From JAJTHJ01 sp046316025 (GTDB lineage Bacteria; Pseudomonadota; Gammaproteobacteria; Burkholderiales; Burkholderiaceae_F), in the NCBI GenBank assembly GCA_046316025.1, contig JBKCXU010000024.1, forward strand, positions 1 through 64,000: DNA of 64,000 bases. The letters are read 5' to 3'. A model generated the notes under the pieces. The model did not search any database. It was not told the DNA's origin and saw only the letters and a program-made list of their open reading frames with translations. Numbering within the stretch: the stretch's first letter is position 1; the number at the start of each line of letters is the position of its first letter. Positions 42,374-50,168 of this stretch are shown one piece after another. The translations under genes were made by a program, and so were the position numbers.

Positions 42374-42463
42374 TTCGAGCGCTGCTACCCGCGGTTGGCG
42401 GAGTTTCGCCGCTTTCGCGACCCTGGCCTCGCGTCGGACATGGCGCGGCGGCTGCTGGATTGA
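42374..42463 (+). repeat. 90-bp direct repeat, copy B (dprE1 3' end fragment)
   Basis: A second copy of the dprE1 3' end, 88 of 90 bases identical to 40740-40829, with its own TGA. It is not attached to a dprE1 gene. It lies 11 bases before the dprE2 start, in the place where the end of dprE1 would lie in an uninterrupted dprE1-dprE2 operon. Confidence 0.92.
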
Positions 42464-42474
42464 GGACGGAAGGG

Positions 42475-43218
42475 ATGACACAACGCCTGCTGTTGATCGG
42501 TGCGACCTCGGCGATCGCCCACGCGGTGGCGCGCCGCTATGCCGCCCGTGGCGCGCGCCTGTTTCTGATCGCGCGGCGGGCCGACGCGCTGGCCGCCAAC
42601 ATGGCCGACTTGCGCGTACGCGGCGCAGCGCAGGTGGAATCCGCGGTACTGGACGCGAACGACACGGCCGGCCACGCCGCGGCGCTGGACGCTGCCTTTG
42701 GCGCGTACGGTGGTTTCGATGCGGTGCTCGTCGCGCACGGCGTGCTGCCGGATCAGCCTGCGTGTGAGCGGTCGATCGATCAGGCGCTGGCGAGCTTCGA
42801 TACCAATGCACGGTCGGTCGTTGCCTTGCTGACGGATCTCGCCAACCGCTTCGAGCGGCAGGGCGCAGGGGCGATCGCCGCGATCTCGTCGCCCGCCGGC
42901 GACCGCGGTCGCGCCAGCAACTACGTGTACGGCTCGGCCAAGGCGGCGGTGACGACGTTTTGCGCCGGGTTGCGGCATCGGCTGCATGGCAAGGGCGTCC
43001 GTGTCGTGACGATCGAACCCGGTTTCGTCGACACGCCGATGACCGCCGGTATCGCTAAAGGAGGGCCGCTCTGGGCGAGTGCCGATCGCGTCGCGGCGGA
43101 CATCGAGCGCGCGCTCGACGGCGGTTGGGGCACGGTTTACACGCCATGGTTCTGGCGCTGGATCATGTTGGTGATCCGGCATGTGCCGGAGCGGGTGTTC
43201 GTGCGGACACGGTTGTAG
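42475..43218 (+). CDS. dprE2: decaprenylphosphoryl-2-keto-erythro-pentose reductase-like SDR
   Basis: A 247-residue SDR. LIGATSAIAHAVARR is the nucleotide motif, VAHGVLPDQ the NNAG equivalent, and SSPAGDRGRASNYVYGSAKA supplies Ser, Tyr and Lys (key SS-Y-x3-K). The pattern and length match DprE2, which reduces the 2-keto intermediate produced by DprE1 to yield the arabino lipid. GAAGGG precedes the ATG. The upstream neighbour is a duplicated dprE1 tail rather than dprE1 itself. Confidence 0.85.
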   Translation: MTQRLLLIGATSAIAHAVARRYAARGARLFLIARRADALAANMADLRVRGAAQVESAVLDANDTAGHAAALDAAFGAYGGFDAVLVAHGVLPDQPACERSIDQALASFDTNARSVVALLTDLANRFERQGAGAIAAISSPAGDRGRASNYVYGSAKAAVTTFCAGLRHRLHGKGVRVVTIEPGFVDTPMTAGIAKGGPLWASADRVAADIERALDGGWGTVYTPWFWRWIMLVIRHVPERVFVRTRL

Positions 43219-43252
43219 GGTCTCGCGCTGTGGCGGCGAGCGTGGTCGCATG

Positions 43253-43561
43253 ATGAGAGTCGTCGTTGCCTTGACCAGCTTCAACGGCAGCGCCTTTCTG
43301 TCGGATCAGTTGGCGACCATCCCGACGCAATTGCGGCCGGTCGATCGCATCTTCTTGGCCAACGATGGTTCCCCGACACCATACCGCAGAGCCTGGATGG
43401 GGTCGCGCAGGCAAATCCGGATCGCGTTTGGCTTTTTCCCGGCCGTCGGGCGCCGGGGACTCGCCGGCAACGCGGCACGGGCGCTGGTCGCTGCTGCGCA
43501 TGCGGACGTGGTGTTTCCATGCGACCAGGACGATCTTTGGCACCAGGACAAGGTTGCGTGA
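43253..43561 (+). pseudogene. truncated family 2 glycosyltransferase
   Basis: The frame opens like a GT2 (MRVVVALTSFNGSAFLSDQL, key V-L-SFNG-FL-QL), continues to ANDGSP and reaches DVVFPCDQDDLWHQDK, the metal-binding DxD-type region. It then stops at residue 102, where GT2 proteins usually continue for another 150-200 residues. No continuation is found in the other frames. It is probably an inactive fragment. Confidence 0.75.
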
Positions 43562-44056
43562 GTGCTGGTGGCCTTCGTCCGGCGGGTTTGCTGTGGGTCT
43601 TTGGCGCCGTGACCACAGGGTTGAGCCGACGCGCTGAGGTGTGCCCCCGCCGTGAACGGGGGCATCCGCGTGCCAGCGGCTTGGCATGATCCCCCAGCCG
43701 CGGAACATGAGCCAGTGAAGTTAAGATCGCAGGCGCAGACGGAGCCGACAGCGATGCCGAACTTCCCCCGACGCACTGGGCGGCACCCATCGGGCACTTG
43801 AGCTCGCCGACAATAGCTACAACTGGAGGATGCGTTTGGCTATTACACGGCAGAGTACGACCGTCGTGGTCGTCGGCCCGACCTTGGCAAACGAGTCTGT
43901 CGATTTCGGCTCCGGCCGGCAGGCGACTCCGGTTGCGTCGGGTTTGAGTTCGCGGCGGTTCGGCGCGGGCCTTTCATCGGTCGTGGCGGATCAGGTGCGC
44001 GCCGACACCGCGCTGCGCCTGTGTACGCTTGTCGCAGCCCGATTCGGAGCCGCCGA
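43562..44056. other. decayed region after the truncated glycosyltransferase
   Basis: About 500 bases without a supportable gene. A hairpin with TGCCCCCG/CGGGGGCA arms lies near 43639-43663. Short frames on both strands resemble no family I know, although 43560-43740 has the look of an insertion-sequence end. The right half (43830-44056) may be the remains of another gene. It marks a rearranged boundary inside the glycan cluster. Confidence 0.5.
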
Positions 44057-46240
44057 ATGATTCTTCCGCTGCGCATGCGCGTGGTCGCCCTGGGGCGGTC
44101 GGCTCTGCTCGGCCTGCCGCTGAGGCCGGGCACGCGTCTGAAGATCGTCGAGTTCGTCTATCGCTGGGTCGGGCCGTTGTTCGCGGGTGTACCCCACTAC
44201 GAGACCTGGCGGCGCAGCCGGGCGCCGCGTGCCTTGCCGCGGGCGCAGTCCGCTGCCAGCGATCGGAGCCTGGCGCAGCGCTTGGCCGAACTGCGCTTGC
44301 CCTTCAGCGCGACGCCCCGCGTTTCGATCATCGTGACCGCCTTCGGCAAGTTGGACGTGACGCTCACATGCCTGGAGTCGCTGCGCGAGTTCTGGCCGAA
44401 GGTGCCGGCCGAGACGATCGTCGTCGAGGACGCCTCGGGCGACGAGCGGATGCGGTCGCTCGCGGCGGTACCGGGTCTGCGGTTCATCGAGAACGCGGAC
44501 AACCTGGGCTACCTGCGCAACTGCAATCGCGCCGCGGCCGCGGCGCGCGGCGAGTTCATCCTGCTGCTGAACAACGACACCGAAGCGACCGCGGGGTGGC
44601 TGGATGCGTTGCTCGATGCGTTCGACCGGTTTCCCGACTGCGGACTGACCGGCTCGATGCTGCTGTACCCGGACGGGCGCTTGCAGGAGGCGGGCAGCAT
44701 TGTCTGGCGCGACGGCACAGCGACTAATTACGGCCGGCACGACGATCCGGCGCGCAGCGAGTACAACTTCGTACGCCGGGTGGACTATTGCTCCGGCGCT
44801 TCGCTGCTGGTGCGGGCCGACCTGTTCCGCGCGCTGGGCGGGTTCGACGAGCACTTTGCCCCCGCCTACTGCGAGGAGACGGATTTGGCCTTTCGCGTTC
44901 GCGCGCGCGGCCTGCATTGCTATTACGTGCCAAGGTCGGTGGTGGTGCACCATGAGGGCGCTACCCACGGCACCGATGTTGGCGCGGGGATCAAGGCCTA
45001 TCAGCTGCGCAACCAGGACAAGCTACGCATCCGCTGGCGCGAGGCGCTGCGTTCCGGCCAATGCGACTATCGCGTCGGGCCGCTGCGCGCGCGCGAGCGA
45101 GTGGACGGACGCCGCACCGTGTTGTTCGTCGATCAGTACGTGCCGCGGCCGGATCGCGACGCCGGGTCGCGCATGATGGATCAGTCGATCGATGCGTTCC
45201 TGCGCGCTGGTTGGCTGGTCAAATTCTGGCCGCACAATCTCTGGTACGAGGGCGAGTACACCCAGCGTCTGCAAGATCGCGGCGTCGAGGTCGTCTACGG
45301 TGCGGAGTACGCCAATCGCTTTGCCGTTTGGCTCGCGGCGGTAGGGGGGTTCGATGCGGTTTGCCTCAGTCGCCCGCTGGTCGCGCGCGATTACCTGGCG
45401 GCCGTGAGGCGCGCCAGTCGGGCACCGGTGCTGTACTACGGCCACGACATCCACCACCTACGACTGACGCGGCAGCGCGCGGTGCAGCGCGGCGGCCCGT
45501 CGCTGCGGGAGATCGCGTTCTTGCGGCGGGTCGAGCGAGGTTTGTGGCGGGACGTCGACGCCGTCTTTTACCCGGCGGTAGAGGAATTAGAGGAAGTCTG
45601 CCGCGCGGTTCCGACGGCACGCGGGATTCACCTACCCGTTGCCGGCTACGCGGACTTTCCGGCGGCGGGCGATGCGGCCGAGCGCGCCGCCGCCGACGTG
45701 CTGTTCGTCGGTGGCTTTGGACACACACCCAACATTGACGCGGTGCAATGGCTGTTGCGCGAAATCTGGCCGCTCGTGCTTGGCCAAGTGCCGCACGCGC
45801 GTCTGCTGCTGGTCGGCGCCGATCCGCCGCCGCCGGTGCAGCGTGCCGTACAGGGCAGCGCCTCGGTCGAACTGCTCGGCGGCGTTAGCGACGTCGTCCT
45901 CGGCGGTCTTTACTCTCGCGTGCGGGTGGCCGTGGTTCCGTTGCGTTTTGGGGCGGGCGTCAAGGGCAAGACGGTCGAGGCGCTGCGTTGGGGGGTTCCG
46001 GTGGTCTGCACGCCGGTCGGCATGCAGGGGCTGCCGGGGGTTCAGGAGTCGCTGCTCGAGCGGGATGGCGCTTCGGCGGTCGCGGCTGGGTTGGTCGAGC
46101 TTATCGTCGACGATGCCGCCTGGCGGCGCCTCGCGCAGGCCGGCCAAGCGTACGCGCGAGCTCACTTCTCGCGGCAGGCGCTGGAGCGGGCGATCGAGAG
46201 CGGTCTGGGCATGCCGCTGCGGTCGATGCCGCGCGCGTGA
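44057..46240 (+). CDS. bifunctional GT2-GT4 glycosyltransferase
   Basis: A 727-residue protein. Residues about 75-340 are a GT2 domain: VSIIVTAFGKLDVT, VVEDASGD, LLLNNDTEA (the DxD position) and EETDLAFRVRARG. Residues about 350-727 are a GT4-type GT-B domain: VLFVDQYVPRPDRDAGSRMM, VLFVGGFGHTPNIDAVQWLL and VPLRFGAGVKGKTVEAL (key G-GVK-K-EAL). It would add two sugars in sequence. The ATG at 44057 is preferred to 44021. Confidence 0.88.
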   Translation: MILPLRMRVVALGRSALLGLPLRPGTRLKIVEFVYRWVGPLFAGVPHYETWRRSRAPRALPRAQSAASDRSLAQRLAELRLPFSATPRVSIIVTAFGKLDVTLTCLESLREFWPKVPAETIVVEDASGDERMRSLAAVPGLRFIENADNLGYLRNCNRAAAAARGEFILLLNNDTEATAGWLDALLDAFDRFPDCGLTGSMLLYPDGRLQEAGSIVWRDGTATNYGRHDDPARSEYNFVRRVDYCSGASLLVRADLFRALGGFDEHFAPAYCEETDLAFRVRARGLHCYYVPRSVVVHHEGATHGTDVGAGIKAYQLRNQDKLRIRWREALRSGQCDYRVGPLRARERVDGRRTVLFVDQYVPRPDRDAGSRMMDQSIDAFLRAGWLVKFWPHNLWYEGEYTQRLQDRGVEVVYGAEYANRFAVWLAAVGGFDAVCLSRPLVARDYLAAVRRASRAPVLYYGHDIHHLRLTRQRAVQRGGPSLREIAFLRRVERGLWRDVDAVFYPAVEELEEVCRAVPTARGIHLPVAGYADFPAAGDAAERAAADVLFVGGFGHTPNIDAVQWLLREIWPLVLGQVPHARLLLVGADPPPPVQRAVQGSASVELLGGVSDVVLGGLYSRVRVAVVPLRFGAGVKGKTVEALRWGVPVVCTPVGMQGLPGVQESLLERDGASAVAAGLVELIVDDAAWRRLAQAGQAYARAHFSRQALERAIESGLGMPLRSMPRA

Positions 46241-46276
46241 GCGACTTCGGGCTGCGACCCTGCGGCAATGCCGCAA

Positions 46277-47800
46277 TCACTGCCGCCGCACAAGGCGGCG
46301 CCTCAGCGTCGCGAGCGCGGCGAGCAGCAGCGCTCGTGGGTGCGGCACGAACGCCACCGCGGCGACCAAAGTGACGATGCCGATCCCCGCCAGTGCCGCC
46401 AGCCCGGTCGCGCCAGCCGGCAGGGGCGGCGAGAGCGTCCGTAGAGCGAGGGCTGCGCCGGCGGCGGCGGTGACGGGCAACACGAAGTCGCGCCACCACC
46501 AGCCGCCGACGTCGGTGCGCAGCAGGCGCCCGTGAATCAAGCTGCTGGCTGCCATAAAGAGCACAGCGTTGGCGACAAGCGCGGCGGTGGCGCCGCCTTC
46601 GGCACCCCTCCAGCGGGCTAGAACAACCAGCAACGGCAGATAGGCCGCCGTGACGGCGGCGATCAACAGTAACCAGGTGCGCACACGCCCGTGGGCTAGT
46701 TGCAGGTGATAGGGTAGGGTTGTCGCGCCGGCTAGCCCGTGGGCGATGGCGAGCAGGGCGAGTATCGGTGCCGCGGCCTGGGCCAGCGCCGCATTACCGG
46801 TCCAGGCGAGCAGTGTGGGTTCGGCGAACGTTGTCAGCAGGGCAACGACGGAAGCCACGACCACGATCAGTACCTGGGACACGTTGCCGTAAAGCCGTCG
46901 CTGCCCAGATGGATCGGCTCCGGCGGCGAATTGCGCTAGCCGCGGGAACGCCGCTCCGGCGATCGGCGAGGAAATGCGGTAGACGGCGTGCGCCAGCGTC
47001 GTCGCGATTGCGTAGTAACCGAAATCGTCGAGCGTCAGCAGCTTGGCGAGGACGACCCGGTCGGCGTTGCCGAGCACGAACGACAGCAGCGTGGCCAGCG
47101 ATACGCCGCTGGCGAAGCCGGACAGTCGGCGCAGTTCGGCCCGGCTGAAACGGGCTGGCGCATCGCTGCGCGGGAGCACACGCCATACCACGATGCAGAA
47201 CACGGTCGATTGCACGGCGGCGACGAGGACATGCCACCAGAGGAAATTCTCGATGCTAGCGCCCGCGATCCACAACACGGGGACCACGCCAACAGTCTTC
47301 AGGGTCGCGAACACGGCGTTCAGCCCGTTGAGCAACGGCAGTTGCTGCCGTCCGGTAAGCGCCGCCCAGTACAGAAACGTCGGCCACTGCGCGGCGGTGG
47401 CCAGCCCCATCAAGAAAAGGGCCTGCGCCACCTCGTCGGCGGTCAGCCGTTCCGGCGTGAGCCAGATGCGCGCGACTGGTTCCGCCAGCCACCAGGAAAG
47501 TGCCGCGATGGCGACGGCGATAGGCAGATACACCCACTCGAGAGTACGTACCAGGCAGCGCACTTGGGCAGCGGGCCGCCCGGTTTCGTCCGCCTGTGCT
47601 AGCTCGCGGTTGATGGCGGCGACCGCTCCAGGATCGAGTAGCGAGATGGCCGATTGCACGACCATGAACAGGCCGATCAGCCCGTAAGCCTCGACGCCGA
47701 GCAGATGCAGATACACCGGCACGAAAACCAGGCCCAGCACGGCCGTCCAGACGTGTCCGGCGATGTTGGCGGCCGTGTTCAGACGCAGCGAGGTGAGCAT
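46277..47800 (-). CDS. wzx: Wzx-like oligosaccharide flippase
   Basis: A 507-residue polytopic protein of the polysaccharide transporter (MOP/MATE) superfamily, with about twelve helices. The opening LRLNTAANIAGHVWTAVLGLVFVPVYLHLLG (key N-x3-N-x9-P-Y-LLG) and AYGLIGLFMV are typical. It would flip a lipid-linked repeat unit. A Wzx beside a complete Wzm/Wzt pathway suggests a second glycan; no Wzy polymerase is recognised in the window. It is divergent from the next GT2 gene with a 77-base gap. Confidence 0.85.
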   Translation of the reverse strand: MLTSLRLNTAANIAGHVWTAVLGLVFVPVYLHLLGVEAYGLIGLFMVVQSAISLLDPGAVAAINRELAQADETGRPAAQVRCLVRTLEWVYLPIAVAIAALSWWLAEPVARIWLTPERLTADEVAQALFLMGLATAAQWPTFLYWAALTGRQQLPLLNGLNAVFATLKTVGVVPVLWIAGASIENFLWWHVLVAAVQSTVFCIVVWRVLPRSDAPARFSRAELRRLSGFASGVSLATLLSFVLGNADRVVLAKLLTLDDFGYYAIATTLAHAVYRISSPIAGAAFPRLAQFAAGADPSGQRRLYGNVSQVLIVVVASVVALLTTFAEPTLLAWTGNAALAQAAAPILALLAIAHGLAGATTLPYHLQLAHGRVRTWLLLIAAVTAAYLPLLVVLARWRGAEGGATAALVANAVLFMAASSLIHGRLLRTDVGGWWWRDFVLPVTAAAGAALALRTLSPPLPAGATGLAALAGIGIVTLVAAVAFVPHPRALLLAALATLRRRLVRRQ

Positions 47801-47877
47801 GGCGGGCAGGCGCGACGATACGCGCTCCCGGCGCGGCGCGCGGGGGTGACGTCGCCCGTTTCGGCGAGAATGCTCCG

Positions 47878-48651
47878 ATGGACAACGATTCAAAGGGGAC
47901 GATCGCGATTTCCGTGGTCAGCCACGGCCAGCGCGACCTGATGGCGCGGCTGCTGGCCGACCTGGTCCGGCTTCGGCCCCCGGTGGTGACGAAGCTGTGC
48001 GTGACGCTCAATATCGAGGAACCGGCTCCGCCCGCCGTGCGCTGGGACGGCTGCCGCTTCGAGATCGTCCGCAACCCGCGGCCGCTGGGATTCGGTGCCA
48101 ACCATAACCAGGCGTCGCGGCGCTGCGACCCACAGTGGCTGGCGATCGTCAACCCCGACGTTCGGTTGCCAGCGGACTGTTTTGCGCCGCTGCTGGCGGC
48201 GGCGCGGCCGGGCGACGGGCTGTTGGCGCCGCGGGTGGTCGATGGCGCCGGACGCAGCGAGGACTCGGCGCGCGAGTTACTGACGCCCTGGCAACTGTGC
48301 AAGCGGCTACTGGGTTGGCGCCAGCCTGCGGTGGCGTCGCGCCGCGACTGGTACGCGGGGATGTTCCTGCTCGTACGCGCGGAAGCGTTTGCCGCGGTCG
48401 GCGGGTTCGATTCGCGCTACTTCATGTACCTGGAAGACGCGGACCTCAGCCTGCGGTTGCGGCTGGCCGGCTGGCGCACGCGGTTTGTGCCGGAGGCGAT
48501 TGTGGTGCACGACGCCCGGCGCGCCAGCCGCCGACGCTTGCGCCACCTGCTCTGGCACGCCACCAGTCTGCTCAAACACTGGCTGTCCCCGGCATTCTGG
48601 CGCTATCTGCGGAGACGACAGGCGCTGCGGGCCGAGTCACGCGCCGGTTAA
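47878..48651 (+). CDS. family 2 glycosyltransferase
   Basis: A 257-residue GT2 of the rhamnosyltransferase-like kind: ISVVSHGQRDLMARLL, NPRPLGFGANHNQA, IVNPDVRLP (DxD position) and YFMYLEDADLSLRLRLAGW. Proteins of this pattern often transfer rhamnose from dTDP-rhamnose, which the rfb genes supply. Its stop overlaps the manC stop on the other strand; the two genes share TTAA at 48648-48651. Confidence 0.88.
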   Translation: MDNDSKGTIAISVVSHGQRDLMARLLADLVRLRPPVVTKLCVTLNIEEPAPPAVRWDGCRFEIVRNPRPLGFGANHNQASRRCDPQWLAIVNPDVRLPADCFAPLLAAARPGDGLLAPRVVDGAGRSEDSARELLTPWQLCKRLLGWRQPAVASRRDWYAGMFLLVRAEAFAAVGGFDSRYFMYLEDADLSLRLRLAGWRTRFVPEAIVVHDARRASRRRLRHLLWHATSLLKHWLSPAFWRYLRRRQALRAESRAG

Positions 48652-50087
48652 GCGGAGTCGATCCGCCGCGTGTCGCGCCCGTACCGGTCGTCTACGCGCA
48701 CGATGTCGTCCTCGCCGACGTAGTCGCCGCACTGCACTTCGATCAGCGTGACCGGCACTCGGCCGGGGTTCTCCAGTCGGTGTTGCGCACCGACCGGCAC
48801 GAAGGTGGACTCGTTGGGCGCCAGCAGCACGGCGCGGCCGTCGATGGTCACCCGCGCGGTGCCGCTCACCACCACCCAGTGTTCGCTGCGGTGGTGGTGC
48901 AGTTGCAGCGACAGCGCCGCACCGGGCTTGACCTCGATGCGCTTGATCTTGAAGCGTGGCCCATCTTGCAGCACCGTGTATGTGCCCCAAGGGCGGGCGA
49001 CGGTCTTGTGCAGGCGGTGGCTGGCATGGTCGCGCGCGCGCAATTGCTCGACCACGGCGCGCACGTCCTGGCTGGCATCGCGCCGGCAGACCAGCAGCGC
49101 ATCGGGCGTGTCCACCACCACCACGCCCGTGAGGCCGAGCGCGGCCACCACGCGGTCTTCGCTTTGCACGTGCGTGTCGCGGCAGTCGCGCAGCAGCACG
49201 TCGCCGCTTGTCGTGTTGCCGTCGGCATCCGCGGGCAGATGCTCGACCAGCGCCTGCCAGGAGCCGATGTCGCTCCAGCCGAAGTCGCCGGGCAGCACGA
49301 CGATGCCGTGGGCTTTTTCCATCACTGCGACGTCGATCGACACGCTGGGCGCGGCGGCAAACGCAGCACCGTCGAGCGTAGCGGCCTCGCCGGCAGCGTC
49401 GGCGGGCAGCGCCTGCCGCGCGGCGGCGAGCACCGCGGGCGCGTGCCGCTCCAATTCCGCCAGGATCGTTGCCGGTGTGAAGCAGAACATCCCGCTGTTC
49501 CACAGGAACCGCCCGCTGGCGAGATAGGCGGCGGCGGTGGCGGCGTCGGGTTTCTCGACAAAGCGTGCCACCGGCACCGGCGCATCGCCCTGCGGCAGCG
49601 CGCCGCACTCGATGTAGCCGAAGCCGGTTTCCGGCGCGGTCGGGCGGATGCCGAAGAGCACGACTTTTCCCAGCCGTGCGTGTTCCGCGGCGATGCGCGC
49701 CAACGCGGCGAAGCGCGCTTCGTCCTGCACCAGATGGTCGGCCGGCAATACCAGCAGCGGCTCGTCCCGTTGGCCGCGGGCGGCGGCCCACAGTGCGGCG
49801 GCGGCCACCGCCGGCGCCGTGTTGCGGGCGACCGGTTCGAGCAGCAGCTCGACTTCGAACGGGTCGCCGGCGCGCTGCGTTTCGTGCGCGTCGTCGAGCG
49901 TCTGGAAGCGGTATTCCTCGTTGGTCACGATCAGTGCCCCGTTCGCGCCCGCGCTGCGCGCGCGCGCCAGCGTCCGCTGTAAGAGCGATGGGCCGCCGTT
50001 GAGCCGCATGAACGGCTTCGGCGAGGCGGCACGCGACACCGGCCAAAGGCGGGTGCCGGCGCCGCCGGAGAGGATCACTGCAAGCAT
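48648..50087 (-). CDS. manC: mannose-1-phosphate guanylyltransferase / mannose-6-phosphate isomerase
   Basis: A 479-residue type II bifunctional enzyme. The N-terminal part has AVILSGGAGTRLWPVSRAASPKPF (GTP-binding signature, key GG-GTRLWP-S-KPF) and FVEKP; the C-terminal cupin part has RPWGTYTVL and KPGAALSLQLHHHRSEHWVVV (metal ligands H-H-E). It makes GDP-mannose. The reading frame stays open far upstream of the ATG at 50087, but that part is antisense to manB and not coding. A GATAAT box lies 35 bases upstream. Confidence 0.93.
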   Translation of the reverse strand: MLAVILSGGAGTRLWPVSRAASPKPFMRLNGGPSLLQRTLARARSAGANGALIVTNEEYRFQTLDDAHETQRAGDPFEVELLLEPVARNTAPAVAAAALWAAARGQRDEPLLVLPADHLVQDEARFAALARIAAEHARLGKVVLFGIRPTAPETGFGYIECGALPQGDAPVPVARFVEKPDAATAAAYLASGRFLWNSGMFCFTPATILAELERHAPAVLAAARQALPADAAGEAATLDGAAFAAAPSVSIDVAVMEKAHGIVVLPGDFGWSDIGSWQALVEHLPADADGNTTSGDVLLRDCRDTHVQSEDRVVAALGLTGVVVVDTPDALLVCRRDASQDVRAVVEQLRARDHASHRLHKTVARPWGTYTVLQDGPRFKIKRIEVKPGAALSLQLHHHRSEHWVVVSGTARVTIDGRAVLLAPNESTFVPVGAQHRLENPGRVPVTLIEVQCGDYVGEDDIVRVDDRYGRDTRRIDSA

Positions 50088-50121
50088 GGGCAAGGGGAAG
50101 TCGCCGAACGAAACAGACGCG

Positions 50122-50127
50122 ATTATC
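50122..50127 (-). promoter_or_regulatory. possible -10 box of manC
   Basis: GATAAT within CGGATAATCGCG, 35 bases upstream of the manC ATG on the minus strand. It shares the GGATAAT core with the boxes near 11020 and 14115. Confidence 0.4.
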
Positions 50128-50153
50128 CGTGAGGGTGCGTCGTGGTGCACCGA

Positions 50154-50159
50154 TAGAAT
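50154..50159 (+). promoter_or_regulatory. possible -10 box of manB
   Basis: TAGAAT ends nine bases before the manB ATG. If used, transcription would start within a few bases of the ATG and the mRNA would be nearly leaderless, which fits the lack of a Shine-Dalgarno there. Confidence 0.35.
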
Positions 50160-50168
50160 CGCCCGGCG

